The notes: a model not told the origin generated them from the sequence alone. Shown: positions 44,353-54,537, counted from the stretch's first letter. The stretch: DNA of 64,000 nucleotides from Roseobacter ponti (GCF_012932215.1 NZ_CP048788.1:1178001-1242000); one strand, 5' to 3'. Program-made: numbers and translations.

Positions 44353-45658
44353 ATGGCCCAGACGAATTTTAAACAGGTCGCGATCCGCGATCTAGCGCCC
44401 TGGACGGGCAACGCGCGGACGCATTCGAAGAAGCAGGTGCGGCAGATTGCGGATAATATTGAGCAGTTCGGGTTCACCAATCCGGAGCCGATTGATGAAA
44501 AGAGAACATCCTAGCCGGTCATGGCCGCGTTGAGGCGGCGACGCTGTTGGGGATGGGCAACGTTCCGTGTTTGCTCCTCGATCACATGCCAGAGACAGAG
44601 AAACGGGCCTATGTGCTGGCCGACAACAAGCTGGCGCTGAATACGGGCCGGGATGAGGACCTGTTGGCCGCAGGACCCGGGGCGCTGATGTCGGATGATC
44701 TGGACTTCGAGCTTGGCCTGTCCGGGTTCTCCATTCCTGAGATTGACGGGATTCTTGACGCCGTCGCGCCAGAGGAGGACGATGATCCAGCGGATGATGC
44801 GATGTCCGGTGAAGCTCCGATGCGCGTCGCATCCGGCGACATCTGGCAGCCTGGGTCGCATCGACTGATCTGCGGTGATGCTCTGGATGCCCAGGTTGTG
44901 GATGATCTCATGGCTGGTAAACAGGCGAGGATGGTGTTCACCGACCCGCCCTACAATGTTCCTGTTGATGGTCATGTCGGCAACTCTGGCAAAACCCAGC
45001 ACCGTGAGTTCGCCATGGCCGTGGGCGAGATGTCCGTGTCTCAGTTCACGGGCTTTCTGGAAGCGGCACCGTGCAATCTTGCGGACCACAGCGTGGATGG
45101 CTCAATCCACTTCATCTGCATGGGCTGGCGTCATATGAGCGAGATGCTGGCGGCCGGGCAGGGCGCTTACAGCGAACTCAAAAACCTGATTGTCTGGGCC
45201 AAAGATAACAGCGGCATGGGGACCTTCTACCGTTCCCGACATGAATTGATCCTTTCCTGTAAGAAAGGCGCGGCACCACACATCAATTCTTTTGAGCTGG
45301 GTCCGCACGGGCGCTACCGGACCAGTGTCTGGGAATATCGCGGGGTGAACACAATGCGGGCAGGGCGCATGGAAGAACTGGCACTGCACCCCGCGGTCAA
45401 ACCGGTACAGACGATTGCTGACGCCATCCGCGATGTCTCGGGGCGTGGTGACATCTTGCTGGATACTTTTGTGGGTCAGGTTCCACGCTGATTGCGGCGG
45501 AGAAGGCCGGGCGCCGCTGGTATCTGCGGGAGCTGGATGAGATCTACAGTGACCGGATCCTTGCGAGGTGGGGGGGTTATGCCAGGGATGAAGCTGAGCA
45601 GATCCTCTGTGGCTGGACGCCGCCCAATGCCTTGCAATCTCTGGAGGCAGCAGAATGA
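44353..45658 (+). pseudogene. ParB-domain DNA methyltransferase gene broken by two frameshifts
   Basis: ATG 44353 (AAGGAG upstream) starts a ParB-like domain: FKQVAIRDLAPWTGNARTH and IADNIEQFGFTNPEPIDE, which stops at 44514. One base later in register the frame continues NILAGHGRVEAATLLG and RAYVLADNKLALN, then the methyltransferase motifs TDPPYN (motif IV) and WAKDNSGMG. It again stops at 45491 at LDTFVGQV where family members have LDPFGGSGSTL; the third frame gives STLIAAEKAGRRWYLREL and ends at 45658. Both breaks look like single-base losses. The stop overlaps the DUF5681 start (ATGA), so the genes were coupled when intact. An adenine N6 or cytosine N4 specificity cannot be assigned. Confidence 0.8.
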
Positions 45659-46419
45659 AGGATGAGAAACTGGTATTGCCTGCCGCAGGCCCGGGAGCAT
45701 CTTACGAGGTGGGGTACGCCAAACCGCCCGCAGCCAAGCGCTTCAAGCCGGGACAATCCGGTAACCCAAAGGGGCGCCCGAAAGGGTCAAGGAACAAACG
45801 TCCCGGCCTGCATGAAGAGCGCATGAAGGACATCATCCTCGACGATGCCTACCGTGATGTCACCGTGCGCGAGGGACATCGCAGCGTCTCCATCCCGATG
45901 GCCCAGGCTGTCATGCGGTCGCTGGCGATCAATGCTGCCCAAGGCCAACTCCGGGCGCAGCGGCTGTTCTCACAATTGCTGGCGGAGGTTGAAAGCTCCC
46001 GAAACATGCTGCATGCGGAGTATCTGGACAAGGCAATCACCTGCAAGATCGACGGGGAGAAGGAGCTGCGCCGCCGCGCCGAACTGGGAATCACGAACCA
46101 GCCAGAGCCAGTGCCCCACCCCGATCACGTCAAGATCGACTTCCGCAGTGGCGAGGTAAACATCGTTGGGCCGATGACGCGCGAGGAGAAAGAGGAACTG
46201 AAGTACTGGCTGGCAAAGCTGCCCAAAATACGCGAGGCGATTGATGAGCTGGAGGGGGCACTCATGGACGAAACAGTCCCTGACGAAATTACCGGACTCG
46301 AGGTAAGCATCGCGCAGGGCGAAGAGCTCTACGACAAGATCAACACGGCCCTGAATGTGGTCGATATACCCGGCGCACAAAGCTCCAGGCGCGTCCGAAT
46401 GACAGAGCGAAACGGGTAA
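45655..46419 (+). CDS. DUF5681 domain protein
   Basis: 254 residues. The N-terminal signature KRFKPGQSGNPKGRPKGSRN defines DUF5681, a domain common in phage-like islands next to ParB-methyltransferases. The rest is helical and charged, with KIDFRSGEVNIVGPMTREE. Function is unknown. It is intact although the coupled upstream methyltransferase is broken. Confidence 0.85.
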   Translation: MKDEKLVLPAAGPGASYEVGYAKPPAAKRFKPGQSGNPKGRPKGSRNKRPGLHEERMKDIILDDAYRDVTVREGHRSVSIPMAQAVMRSLAINAAQGQLRAQRLFSQLLAEVESSRNMLHAEYLDKAITCKIDGEKELRRRAELGITNQPEPVPHPDHVKIDFRSGEVNIVGPMTREEKEELKYWLAKLPKIREAIDELEGALMDETVPDEITGLEVSIAQGEELYDKINTALNVVDIPGAQSSRRVRMTERNG

Positions 46420-46578
46420 AGGGCAGAAAATGCCGAAGCGGCCATTCGACGAAAGCGTTCGATGGGCGGCTTTGAGCCCAAAGTTCTCGTTGGTTCTATG
46501 GCATCATACGCACTGCCCTGCATTGCTACTCCAGGTGAGAGAAATTCCTGAAAACCTTCTTTTTTGGAGTGTGGTTTC

Positions 46579-47679
46579 TCATGGTCGGAAAACTTTTACG
46601 GTGTCTGGGACAATCGTGAGGAAATCACCGAAACCAGCTTGTGTATTGTTCGAATATCCGTGCTCGCTCAACGTGCGGCCAATCAATTGCACAGCTTCAG
46701 GAGATCCCGCAAACTTCGAATGGGATCCCGAATTTGAATCGTCAATTTCGCTGAGATCTATCACTGTGAGGCCTAAACCCTCCAATTCCGACAAATCCGC
46801 CGCACCGACACGATCTACCCCGCCCGCAATACGACGCGAAAACTGAAGTGCTCGATCATCTGAAGACACCAGAACGTAGGGAGAGACAGGAAGCTGTCGT
46901 ATCTGACTGAGCTGTGATTTGAATACATCAATATCAATGTCTGGCGATGCGAAAGTTACGGTTCTCAGTTTACGTGTTCTGTTCAGATTGCCGCGCAGGT
47001 CGGACTGAACCATCACTTCGCTCACCAGCATCGTCCCCATGGAATGCGCAAAGACATCAAAGCCGGTCGCATCGCTCTGGACGATGAAAGAAGATGCTTC
47101 CTCCAGGCTAGGTCGCGCGGCTAGTACGCTATTCAAGTCATACGCATAACGGCTTACTCGTGCGGCAGACGCCCATGAAAACAAAATTGCCACACCCTCG
47201 AAGCCGGAATCTTCCACAAATTGCGCCACACGCAAAACCGAGTCGCTCAGAGTGTTGTTGAACCCATGCACGAACAGTAATATGTCTCGATTATCCGGCC
47301 GGCGGGCAGCCAGCGCCTTGTTAAGTGAACGCACAAAGTCATGGCCGTCAACAAACCTCTCTGGATCTACAACTGCAAACTCACGAGTTGCATCAGGAGG
47401 TAATGTTCGCGGGCGCTCGACAGTACCTGGTTCACGATCAGCCGGTACTGAAACGGTGACAGCAGCCAAGCCAAGCACATCGGAACGTTGCGAGGAATAG
47501 AATTCTCGCTCGTCGTTCGACGGCGCCCGAGATGTCGCAATAAAAATCCTGTGTTCAGATGCTTTGGGAACCGTACTTGGCGCTGTTTCGGGGTCGTTTA
47601 CTCCAATCAAATCGGGTGGTCTGGCGCAGGCTATCAATACTCCCAGCAAGGCAAAAAGAAGCTGCAGTTTAGAGTGCAT
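46579..47679 (-). CDS. DUF900-type alpha/beta hydrolase lipoprotein
   Basis: 366 residues from ATG 47679. A lipoprotein signal peptide (LQLLFALLGVLIACA, Cys near residue 17). The hydrolase domain has LLFVHGFNNTLSD (oxyanion region), WASAARVSRYAYDLNS, and the nucleophile elbow AHSMGTM near residue 205, lacking the Gly that usually precedes the His. DUF900 proteins are found in rhizobia and roseobacters; the substrate is unknown. Confidence 0.85.
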   Translation of the reverse strand: MHSKLQLLFALLGVLIACARPPDLIGVNDPETAPSTVPKASEHRIFIATSRAPSNDEREFYSSQRSDVLGLAAVTVSVPADREPGTVERPRTLPPDATREFAVVDPERFVDGHDFVRSLNKALAARRPDNRDILLFVHGFNNTLSDSVLRVAQFVEDSGFEGVAILFSWASAARVSRYAYDLNSVLAARPSLEEASSFIVQSDATGFDVFAHSMGTMLVSEVMVQSDLRGNLNRTRKLRTVTFASPDIDIDVFKSQLSQIRQLPVSPYVLVSSDDRALQFSRRIAGGVDRVGAADLSELEGLGLTVIDLSEIDDSNSGSHSKFAGSPEAVQLIGRTLSEHGYSNNTQAGFGDFLTIVPDTVKVFRP

Positions 47680-48341
47680 AAGTTGCAAAACCCAATCGTG
47701 TATTGCTCAAGTAGCGTATCTTAGATGTCGCTTTATTAGACCGAGAGGGCAAGTTTTATCCGCCCTGAGCATTGCCCGAGGTCTTGTAAGCGCAAATTCG
47801 AAGTTTTTCTTGGCGTGCCTTTGCGGAAACCGTCTACCGTCACTCATTTTTTTATACAGCTCCCGTTATCAAGCAGGGAGCATCAGCTTTGTGGTAATAT
47901 CGTGCAGCATGGATTAATCGAGTAATGACTGCTTCGTCGACTGCTTCGTCCCGCGTAGCAAACATCCGTTCAGACTGCGGCAAATGGCGGTTGAGAGTCC
48001 ACACCGGACCCATTGAATTTTTTCTGCATGTGCTCGCAGCATGGATATTGCTGCGACAGCGTAAATTCCGATGCCGCTGTGCCGCGAGAAAAGCGGCCGC
48101 TCATTGCGGGCGCAGCGAAATCTATCGTGCCTATGACCGAATTGCGGGACGAAGCACCACATCGCTTTGCTATTTCAAATGTCCGCTTTTGCCAGTCTGT
48201 GATCCGATAACGAGTATTTTAACATAACCAGGTGGAACAAAAGATTGCATCAAAGCCATCGTATTTCACGACAATCAATGATGTATTGAACTGACTACTT
48301 TTCACACAACGCAATTCTGCGGGACGAAAGAACCAGCACAT
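47680..48341. other. Intergenic region with one copy of a dispersed repeat
   Basis: No gene is convincing in about 660 bases. Most of 47963-48120 is a copy of a degenerate repeat (listed separately). Confidence 0.5.
47963..48120 (+). repeat. Dispersed degenerate repeat, copy A
   Basis: Shares with copy B (54381-54537, minus) the blocks GCGGCRAATGGCGG, GCTGCRACRGCGTAAATTCC, GCCGCTGTGCYGCGAGAAAA, then CGGYCGYTCATT. Same order and nearly the same length (158 and 157 bases). It is non-coding in any consistent frame. Confidence 0.7.
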
Positions 48342-48917
48342 ATGGCGGTACTGCTTAAACATCGCACTCACCGAGAAAGCCTGTGGCGCTTTCTGATCCT
48401 GGTCGCACTGCTGGTTGCCTACTTCGCCTACATGAGCTGGAAGTTTGATGCAGCAACCGGTGCATGGTTGGCGCTGCTGTCATGGAGCTTTTTCGTTCTG
48501 TGTACACCTGTAGCAGATGGTGGGTTCATTGTTGCGTTCCCTGTCAGGCTTTTGTTTGGTGCGAGGATGATCTGGACCCAGGCTGTGGTCTGGGTCGTCG
48601 CCATTGTGATAAACATCGCTGCACTCTCATTTGCGCCGTCAGCTTACGACGATAGCGCGCTGACCCGTCTGCTTCAGGCTATTCTGATCCAGCCGTGGCC
48701 GTTCTGGTTAATTCTCGCCCTGTCAGCAATTGGGACAGGGCTGTCGATTTGGTTCGGGGACGAAATGATGGATGTGACAGCGCACCATGAGCGCGCCAAG
48801 CGGCACAAGCATGGCTTTCTCTACGAGGTCATCGCAGTTGCCACACTGGGAACCCTGACCATCCTCGCTTATTATCATCTGTTGCGTGAGATGGGCGTCG
48901 AGATCCCGGGTGACTGA
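48342..48917 (+). CDS. Integral membrane protein of unknown function
   Basis: 191 residues with four or five membrane spans (for example LWRFLILVALLVAYFAYM and WPFWLILALSAIGTGLSIW). The loop between spans 2 and 3 is short (VADGGF), and a histidine-rich segment DVTAHHERAKRHKHG lies near residue 145. I know no function for this family. It ends three bases before the MFS gene, so the two are co-expressed. Confidence 0.75.
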   Translation: MAVLLKHRTHRESLWRFLILVALLVAYFAYMSWKFDAATGAWLALLSWSFFVLCTPVADGGFIVAFPVRLLFGARMIWTQAVVWVVAIVINIAALSFAPSAYDDSALTRLLQAILIQPWPFWLILALSAIGTGLSIWFGDEMMDVTAHHERAKRHKHGFLYEVIAVATLGTLTILAYYHLLREMGVEIPGD

Positions 48918-48920
48918 TTT

Positions 48921-50141
48921 ATGACGGATCGCCCTCAAAACCGCCCCGGCGCCTGGATGGCTTTCGCAATCGTGTCCGCGTTCTTCCTGTTCGAATTTGT
49001 CGCTCGGATCGAACCGTCACTGGCGTCAGAACAGATCGCAACATGGTTCAATCTGAGCAATGGTGGGTTTGGTACGTTATCCAGCATCTTCTTTTGGATT
49101 TATGCGCCGATGCAACTTATTGTCGGGCTGGTGCTTGATCGCTATGGCCCGCGCAGGTTTGTCGTACCTGCAATTCTGATCATGTCTGCTGGTGTCGCTC
49201 TGTTTGCCTGGACAAGTGATCCTATTTTCGCCGGTGTTGGCCGATTTTTAACGGGGCTGGGCGCATCATTTGGGTTTGTCAGCGGGCTTTATGTCGTGAA
49301 CCATTGGTTTGCTCCATCAAGATTTGCGGTTCTATCGGGTGCAGTCAATGCGCTTGGCATGCTTGGAACCGCCATCGGGGCAGTTGCGCTTACGCGTAGT
49401 ATTGAACAGGTCGGCTGGCAGCCTGTGTTTTATGCAACAGCCGCTGCCGGGGTTGTGTTGTTTTTCATCGCAGCACTTTTTTTCCACGACAACAAAGACC
49501 AGACTAGGGGTGATGGCGGTTCCCTGATCGCCCCGCTTCGCGTTGTTGTCTCGGATGGGCGTATCTGGTGGATCGCTGTTTTGGGTGCTCTTTACTACAT
49601 GCCTGTCAGTGTCTTCGGTGGCCTGTGGGGCAAGGCAGAGCTTACGGCGGAACACGGCCTGTCTTCGATCAAAGCGGAAACTGCGATCTCAATGATTTTC
49701 TGGGGCATGGCAATCGGATCTGTCGCGGCTGGATGGGTCTCTGACAGGATCGGGCATCGAAAATGGATTGTGGTGTCAAATGTGGTCCTTGCGGCTTTGG
49801 CCTACAGTGCCGCTATTTATATCGGTAGCACATCTGTTCTGTTCATTTCTGTCATGCTGTTTTTCGGGGGGTTGTTTGGCGGCGCCCAAATGCTGACCTT
49901 CGCTATGGCCAAAGAAGGTCAGCCGAAAGCTATTACTGGCACAGTCATCGCATTCGTTAACATGATTGGCATTGCAGGCGCATTGATATTTCAACCACTC
50001 ATTGGCAGCTTTATTGACATGAGCGGTGGTGCCTTCGGGACCGCTCTTTTGACAATACCAGTTTGTCTTGTGGTGAGTGCCCTTATGGCGATCTTTGTAT
50101 CTGAACACATTCATGAAGATCATACCCGCGAAAATCATTAA
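48921..50141 (+). CDS. MFS transporter
   Basis: 406 residues, about 12 spans. The MFS loop 2-3 motif is LDRYGPRRF, repeated in loop 8-9 as SDRIGHRKW. An early span has FFLFEFVARIEPSLASEQ, as in organic-acid:proton or nitrate-type carriers. The C-terminus is histidine-rich. The substrate is unknown; co-expression with the preceding membrane protein suggests a two-part unit. Confidence 0.88.
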   Translation: MTDRPQNRPGAWMAFAIVSAFFLFEFVARIEPSLASEQIATWFNLSNGGFGTLSSIFFWIYAPMQLIVGLVLDRYGPRRFVVPAILIMSAGVALFAWTSDPIFAGVGRFLTGLGASFGFVSGLYVVNHWFAPSRFAVLSGAVNALGMLGTAIGAVALTRSIEQVGWQPVFYATAAAGVVLFFIAALFFHDNKDQTRGDGGSLIAPLRVVVSDGRIWWIAVLGALYYMPVSVFGGLWGKAELTAEHGLSSIKAETAISMIFWGMAIGSVAAGWVSDRIGHRKWIVVSNVVLAALAYSAAIYIGSTSVLFISVMLFFGGLFGGAQMLTFAMAKEGQPKAITGTVIAFVNMIGIAGALIFQPLIGSFIDMSGGAFGTALLTIPVCLVVSALMAIFVSEHIHEDHTRENH

Positions 50142-50771
50142 CCCTTTTGCCACAACGAATTGGCGACGTATTAGTGAGGCTTGCGGGCTTCACGGTTGTG
50201 AATTGGCGGGCGACTAAAACGAAAGCGGTTGTCCACGTAACACGCAGCATAGGTTAGATTGGGCTCGCAACTGCCGTTTACTGCAGTCTGAACGGATGTC
50301 TGCTGTGCGGATGAAACCGGCCTTATGCAGGTGCAGCTATTGCTGACGCAGCATTTCCTCGCACGTGCAGCGACTATGCTCTGCAGTATAGCAGATTTCA
50401 CCGAAACGGTCGCTCGAATAGGTTAAAATTGGCTGATCTCGGAACGACTTTTCGCAGCGGTCGATGCGATAATCTAAACGCGGACAAAACGAAAATCTCT
50501 GCGGTTGCACCAATGACAGCTTTCCGATGGTCCAACACAGAAGGGCTTCAACCACTTTTTTCGGGCGGCGCTGGCTAAGTTGTTGTTCGTCCGGCAGGGT
50601 TTGTGACCACCGCTACTCTCCCGGGTATCGGTATACGGATGCAGCGTACCAACTTGTCTGGCGCTAAATGCCTTTCTATACTGCGCGCGATCTAGATTTC
50701 CCAAACCAACAGGCACCGACTCCCTTTAAACCAACGAGCGCTCGCCTTGCTGCCGTCAGGAATATTCATTT
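50142..50771. other. Intergenic region with a partial repeat copy
   Basis: No gene seen in 630 bases. It carries a 38-base block matching repeat copy A (50261-50298, minus strand) and further weak similarity near 50480-50540. Confidence 0.45.
50261..50298 (-). repeat. Dispersed degenerate repeat, partial copy C
   Basis: On the minus strand CATCCGTTCAGACTG is identical to copy A, and the following 23 bases match with several changes. The rest of the unit is not recognisable here. Confidence 0.55.
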
Positions 50772-52835
50772 ATGAAGACATTTGATCGTTTTACGCCCAC
50801 CCGGCAATTGGTTGCATCAGACCGGCCATGTCTTAATAAGAGGCTGACGACACGATTTATTCGGGCAGCCCGGATGTTGCGTAGTTGTAATTTGAGCCAC
50901 CTGATTTCAGTGCTCTTGTCGTCGATCTTGTTAATCAATTCTGCGTCAGCCCGTGAATATGCTTCTGCCGGGCTCGAAAGTGCGACTGGCCTGTCTCAGA
51001 TTGAATCAGTGATGTTCAACTTTGAAAGCAAGGTGTCACTGGAACTGTTGTTCGGGGAACCCGTTATCGAGGCGAAAATCAGGTGGCGGATAGACCCCAG
51101 CCAGTCGCAGGTTGTCATACCGGCTGATGATACCGGCGAGGATGCGTTTCAAACCGTCCCTCTCTACGATCTCGGGCAGACGGCGTTCGAAAAGGTGGGG
51201 CTGTTCAATGTTAAATTGCAATACCAGTTTGCCGTCCCGACCGGCGAAACAATTTATCTCTTGCAAGACGTCGGAGCGCCGGATGTGGGCAACGGTGAAA
51301 AATGGTCCTTCAATGTGTCCGGCAGCCCCAACTGGGCTGAGGTTTTCTACCGCAGCCCGGTCAACTCCGACGATGAGGCGCCGACCTATTACTCCAAAGA
51401 AGAGTCTCAGGCGTTTTTCGTGCAACAGCTTGAGCTTTTGGATGTCACGATCCTGACTGGCGAGGTGACCTTTCGCGAGTTGCAGCAGTGGTATGCAGAA
51501 AGCACGCCAGAACCCCAGGTCGCTGCTTTGAAAAAGGCCTACCGTACAATCGCTGACGGCGTCTCAGAAGCTTTTGGTTTGGAAATCGACGTGGAAAAGG
51601 ATCTGGCCTGGGACCCGGCGTATCAGGACCCTTTGGCCAGCGGAAACAGAATCCGATACTTCGAAGGATATGCCGCACATTTGCAAAAACGGGTTGAAAA
51701 ACTCTCAAAGCTTCCGCCTGCCTTTACCACGCAGGGCGATCCTGACATCTACTTTGAGGCGCTGTCACAGGCTAATCGTATCGTAATGAACGCGCAGGTT
51801 TCCGACTTTGAAAGCAGCGAGTTCGACGTTGGCACCCTCACCCTATTCAACGAAACCTTGCAGGGCGGCGGTGTGGGCAGCGACGGGGATGGTCCGCACC
51901 TGGTCAAAGTGTCCACAACGGCGCCCGAAGACGGAATTCTTGAGGTGACCTACATGAACGGCGATCCGTTCACGACCATCGCCTTTGGCAATACAGGTAA
52001 TGAAGAGTTCGATGCCGCTGCCCGCAATCTGATCAAGTACTGGTTTGCCCACATCGGCTCAGACGGAAGGCTTTCACCGCATTTCAGCAAGGAGGTCATA
52101 CGTATCGGTGACTTCCTGGTGTCATCGTCTGGCGCTGTTTTTCAGGGGGACGAGGTTGGTGTTCACACGCCCGGTTCCGGCGCGGCACTGGCTCAGGACA
52201 GCAATCGTTTGATCATGCTGGACGAGAACCTGAGTGTTGTCTGGAACAAGAAATCAGAGTTTAATTATTTATCAATCGGTGGTTTGCATGCCGGATGGGC
52301 TGTCGCGGAAACCAGATTTAATGGGAATGTAATGATATCAGAGAATGGCGAGGTCATGGATGCTTTTGATCTTGATGAGTGGTATCTCGAATTCTGGGCA
52401 GATTGGTCTTACGGTTATCTCTCGGTTCGCGGGGAAAAAAAGGAGCGGGTCTCATACTTTTTCCTGAACCCCGACCTGAAAAAAACCACCCGGTCTGATC
52501 GCATATCTGCGTCCCTTCCCGGAGGTTTAGTGTCCATGTGCACGGCTGCCAAGCAAGAAGTCGAAGAAACATTCAGGTACATGAAGTGTCTGGCACCTGC
52601 CCGGGTAGAGCGACTTGACACCGGAGAGATTATTATTCCGCCGGTGGCACCAACGGGCGGTAATTTCAGAGCGGCGATTTACCGAGACAGGTACATCATA
52701 ACCTATTTTGCCGGCGACCCTTACGAGCTCATTCATGCGTGGGAGCTAAACGGGACCGCAATCAATAACATCGACAGAGATCAGTTGAAAATCAACAATG
52801 ACTCCGGAACGCGGGAGTTTTTGTCAGAAGAGTAG
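50772..52835 (+). CDS. Large secreted protein of unknown function
   Basis: 687 residues. A long N-terminal extension precedes a hydrophobic signal segment (HLISVLLSSILLINSASA, about residues 43-60); a start at 50874 would give a normal signal peptide, but the AGGAA ribosome site is at 50772. The mature part is acidic and rich in beta-strand-type sequence. It includes IRWRIDPSQSQVVIPADD, a helical middle with VAALKKAYRTIADGVSEAFG, and a C-terminal half with FLVSSSGAVFQGDEVGV that looks beta-propeller-like. No known family is recognised. It converges with another secreted unknown protein. Confidence 0.7.
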   Translation: MKTFDRFTPTRQLVASDRPCLNKRLTTRFIRAARMLRSCNLSHLISVLLSSILLINSASAREYASAGLESATGLSQIESVMFNFESKVSLELLFGEPVIEAKIRWRIDPSQSQVVIPADDTGEDAFQTVPLYDLGQTAFEKVGLFNVKLQYQFAVPTGETIYLLQDVGAPDVGNGEKWSFNVSGSPNWAEVFYRSPVNSDDEAPTYYSKEESQAFFVQQLELLDVTILTGEVTFRELQQWYAESTPEPQVAALKKAYRTIADGVSEAFGLEIDVEKDLAWDPAYQDPLASGNRIRYFEGYAAHLQKRVEKLSKLPPAFTTQGDPDIYFEALSQANRIVMNAQVSDFESSEFDVGTLTLFNETLQGGGVGSDGDGPHLVKVSTTAPEDGILEVTYMNGDPFTTIAFGNTGNEEFDAAARNLIKYWFAHIGSDGRLSPHFSKEVIRIGDFLVSSSGAVFQGDEVGVHTPGSGAALAQDSNRLIMLDENLSVVWNKKSEFNYLSIGGLHAGWAVAETRFNGNVMISENGEVMDAFDLDEWYLEFWADWSYGYLSVRGEKKERVSYFFLNPDLKKTTRSDRISASLPGGLVSMCTAAKQEVEETFRYMKCLAPARVERLDTGEIIIPPVAPTGGNFRAAIYRDRYIITYFAGDPYELIHAWELNGTAINNIDRDQLKINNDSGTREFLSEE

Positions 52836-52874
52836 GAGTGTACTCTTGCTGGTACCAGAACGATAACGCGGCTC

Positions 52875-53645
52875 CTAGTCAGATAACCACGCGTCAAAGG
52901 CCGCCTGCGTTTCAGCTTTCACTTCGGGCACGTCGCCTGAAGGTTCCAGGTTGCCGGGCAGGAAGCCGTCTTTGGCCAACGCCTCGACAAAAGCAGGCCA
53001 GCCCGGTTCCTGAACAATCGTATCCGGCACTTCCTCACGGCATTCTTCGATGCAGAATGTCTTGCGCTCGACCAGTTCGCATTCGTCGCGGCTGGGACAT
53101 TTCGCCCCTAAGGGAAGAAAACTGTCTTCATAAAATGTGAAATTGGGAAATTCTTTGGGTTCAAAACCGTATTCGACCCAGACAAGGCCAGAGGAGACAT
53201 AGCTGTTTTGCACGAAGCGAACGACCTCTTCCGGCTCTGGCGTGTTGGCAGGCCAGCGGTAAAAGACAGCATCGCTGATCAGAACACCGCTTCCGCCGCC
53301 GCTTGCCGAGGTCTTGATTTCAGGCGTGCCGTCCCCGTCGATGTCGCGCCAGCTCACCTCTCTCACGCATTCCGCTTCCTGTTTCCAGATCACCGGCTGC
53401 TTGCCCGCCTCGGCACGCACCAAGACCACCGTTCCAAAGCTGGTCGAGTTACAGCTGTACGCATAATAGATATCGCTCTGTGCGACCCGTCCGAACTGCG
53501 CAAATTCGTCCCGCGAAATACTATCAGATCCAAGCAACTGACGCGCGACATCAGCTTCACTGGCGGCTGCGAATGTGGGAAATATAGGTGTGACTGTTGC
53601 GGTGATTGCAGAAACAAAAACCAGAGCGTGTTTTAAGAGTGACAA
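52875..53645 (-). CDS. Secreted protein with an EF-hand-like DxDGDG motif
   Basis: 256 residues. A signal peptide (VFVSAITATVTPIFPTFAA) is followed by a domain with six or more cysteines. DIDGDGTPEIKTSASGG resembles the calcium-binding loops of VCBS/FG-GAP and dockerin-like repeats. The C-terminus has CPSRDECELVERKTFCIEEC, suggesting disulfides. Function unknown. It ends 39 bases from the end of the convergent 687-residue secreted protein, with which it may act. Confidence 0.7.
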   Translation of the reverse strand: MSLLKHALVFVSAITATVTPIFPTFAAASEADVARQLLGSDSISRDEFAQFGRVAQSDIYYAYSCNSTSFGTVVLVRAEAGKQPVIWKQEAECVREVSWRDIDGDGTPEIKTSASGGGSGVLISDAVFYRWPANTPEPEEVVRFVQNSYVSSGLVWVEYGFEPKEFPNFTFYEDSFLPLGAKCPSRDECELVERKTFCIEECREEVPDTIVQEPGWPAFVEALAKDGFLPGNLEPSGDVPEVKAETQAAFDAWLSD

Positions 53646-53951
53646 GTATTCAGTCTTTCTATTGAAGTGGTTGGTCAGAGTTGAGCAATCAGTTCTGAGC
53701 TATTGTATGGATCAAAACTGTCAAAAGTCGGTATTCGGTACAATAGGAATAATGTGTGAGAGTTGCACCTGCGGATATCAAAGCCGATTTTAATGGTCAA
53801 TGCAGCGGCGGCCTCAGTTATCTTGGCGGTTGTTTGTACTAGTTGACCTGCTCTCCCGAAATTTCTTTCGCTTTGACATGGAGTTTGCTCAAACTTTTGA
53901 AAGAATAAACGGATGCAAAATCGCTGTTTTGCGGAAGCCTAAATCATCGGG

Positions 53952-54240
53952 ATGATCAAAGAGCAAGAAACCGGGATGCCAACGGCGTGGGTGTGCCGCA
54001 AAGGCGGCCTCAGCTAGGGTGCGGTCTATAGTTCTAATCTGAAAATGGTGGCATGGAGTTGTCTGATGCTGCCAAGCCTAAGCGACTGCTGGCCGACACC
54101 ATGCAGGACAACTTTGTTTTGACGGATTTGCTGGGAAAGAACTGACGACCCCGAATGAACGGCGAGATTTCAGTGCTCTTAGCGATGCGGGATCACGGCA
54201 TCTTGCAACGCCGGGCAATCCTTAGATTAGTAAGGAGAGT
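53952..54240 (+). mobile_element. Degenerate IS3-family transposase relic
   Basis: From ATG 53952 one frame reads MIKEQETGMPTAWVCRKGG, the usual start of an IS3-type orfA, then hits a stop. Another frame gives GGMELSDAAKPKRLLADTMQ and DNFVLTDLLGKN, the end of orfA (family members have LLADAMLDNAALKDLL). Sequence similar to the beginning of orfB follows briefly (TTPNERRDFSAL; GISQ-like RRAILRLVRR). No terminal repeats are seen. Confidence 0.7.
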
Positions 54241-54380
54241 AAAGCCGTCGCCGCCAAGGACGGTCGGGTTTGTAGGTGGTTAAAGCACAAGAAAAGCCGC
54301 TGACCGCCCGCCAAGGTCTGACATTTGCGCATCCGCAGCGAAAGTGCACTTTGTCCACGACTTGATCCCTAAGCGTTTCG

Positions 54381-54537
54381 TTCTCGCTGCGGTTCTAATG
54401 AACGACCGATTTTCTCGCAGCACAGCGGCTTTGGAATTTACGCCGTTGCAGCAAAATTCAGGCTGCAAGCGCACGCAGCCTGAATTTGCCAAGTCTGGTT
54501 TGGGCTCCGTTGCCGCCATTCGCCGCGAAACGCACCA
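54381..54537 (-). repeat. Dispersed degenerate repeat, copy B
   Basis: The reverse complement aligns with copy A over its whole length; see copy A for shared blocks. It is in opposite orientation to copy A. Confidence 0.7.

Noticed and set aside
46430-46846. 138-residue plus-strand open frame after the DUF5681 gene
   Set aside because: Mostly antisense to the end of the DUF900 hydrolase gene; no family features and no ribosome site.
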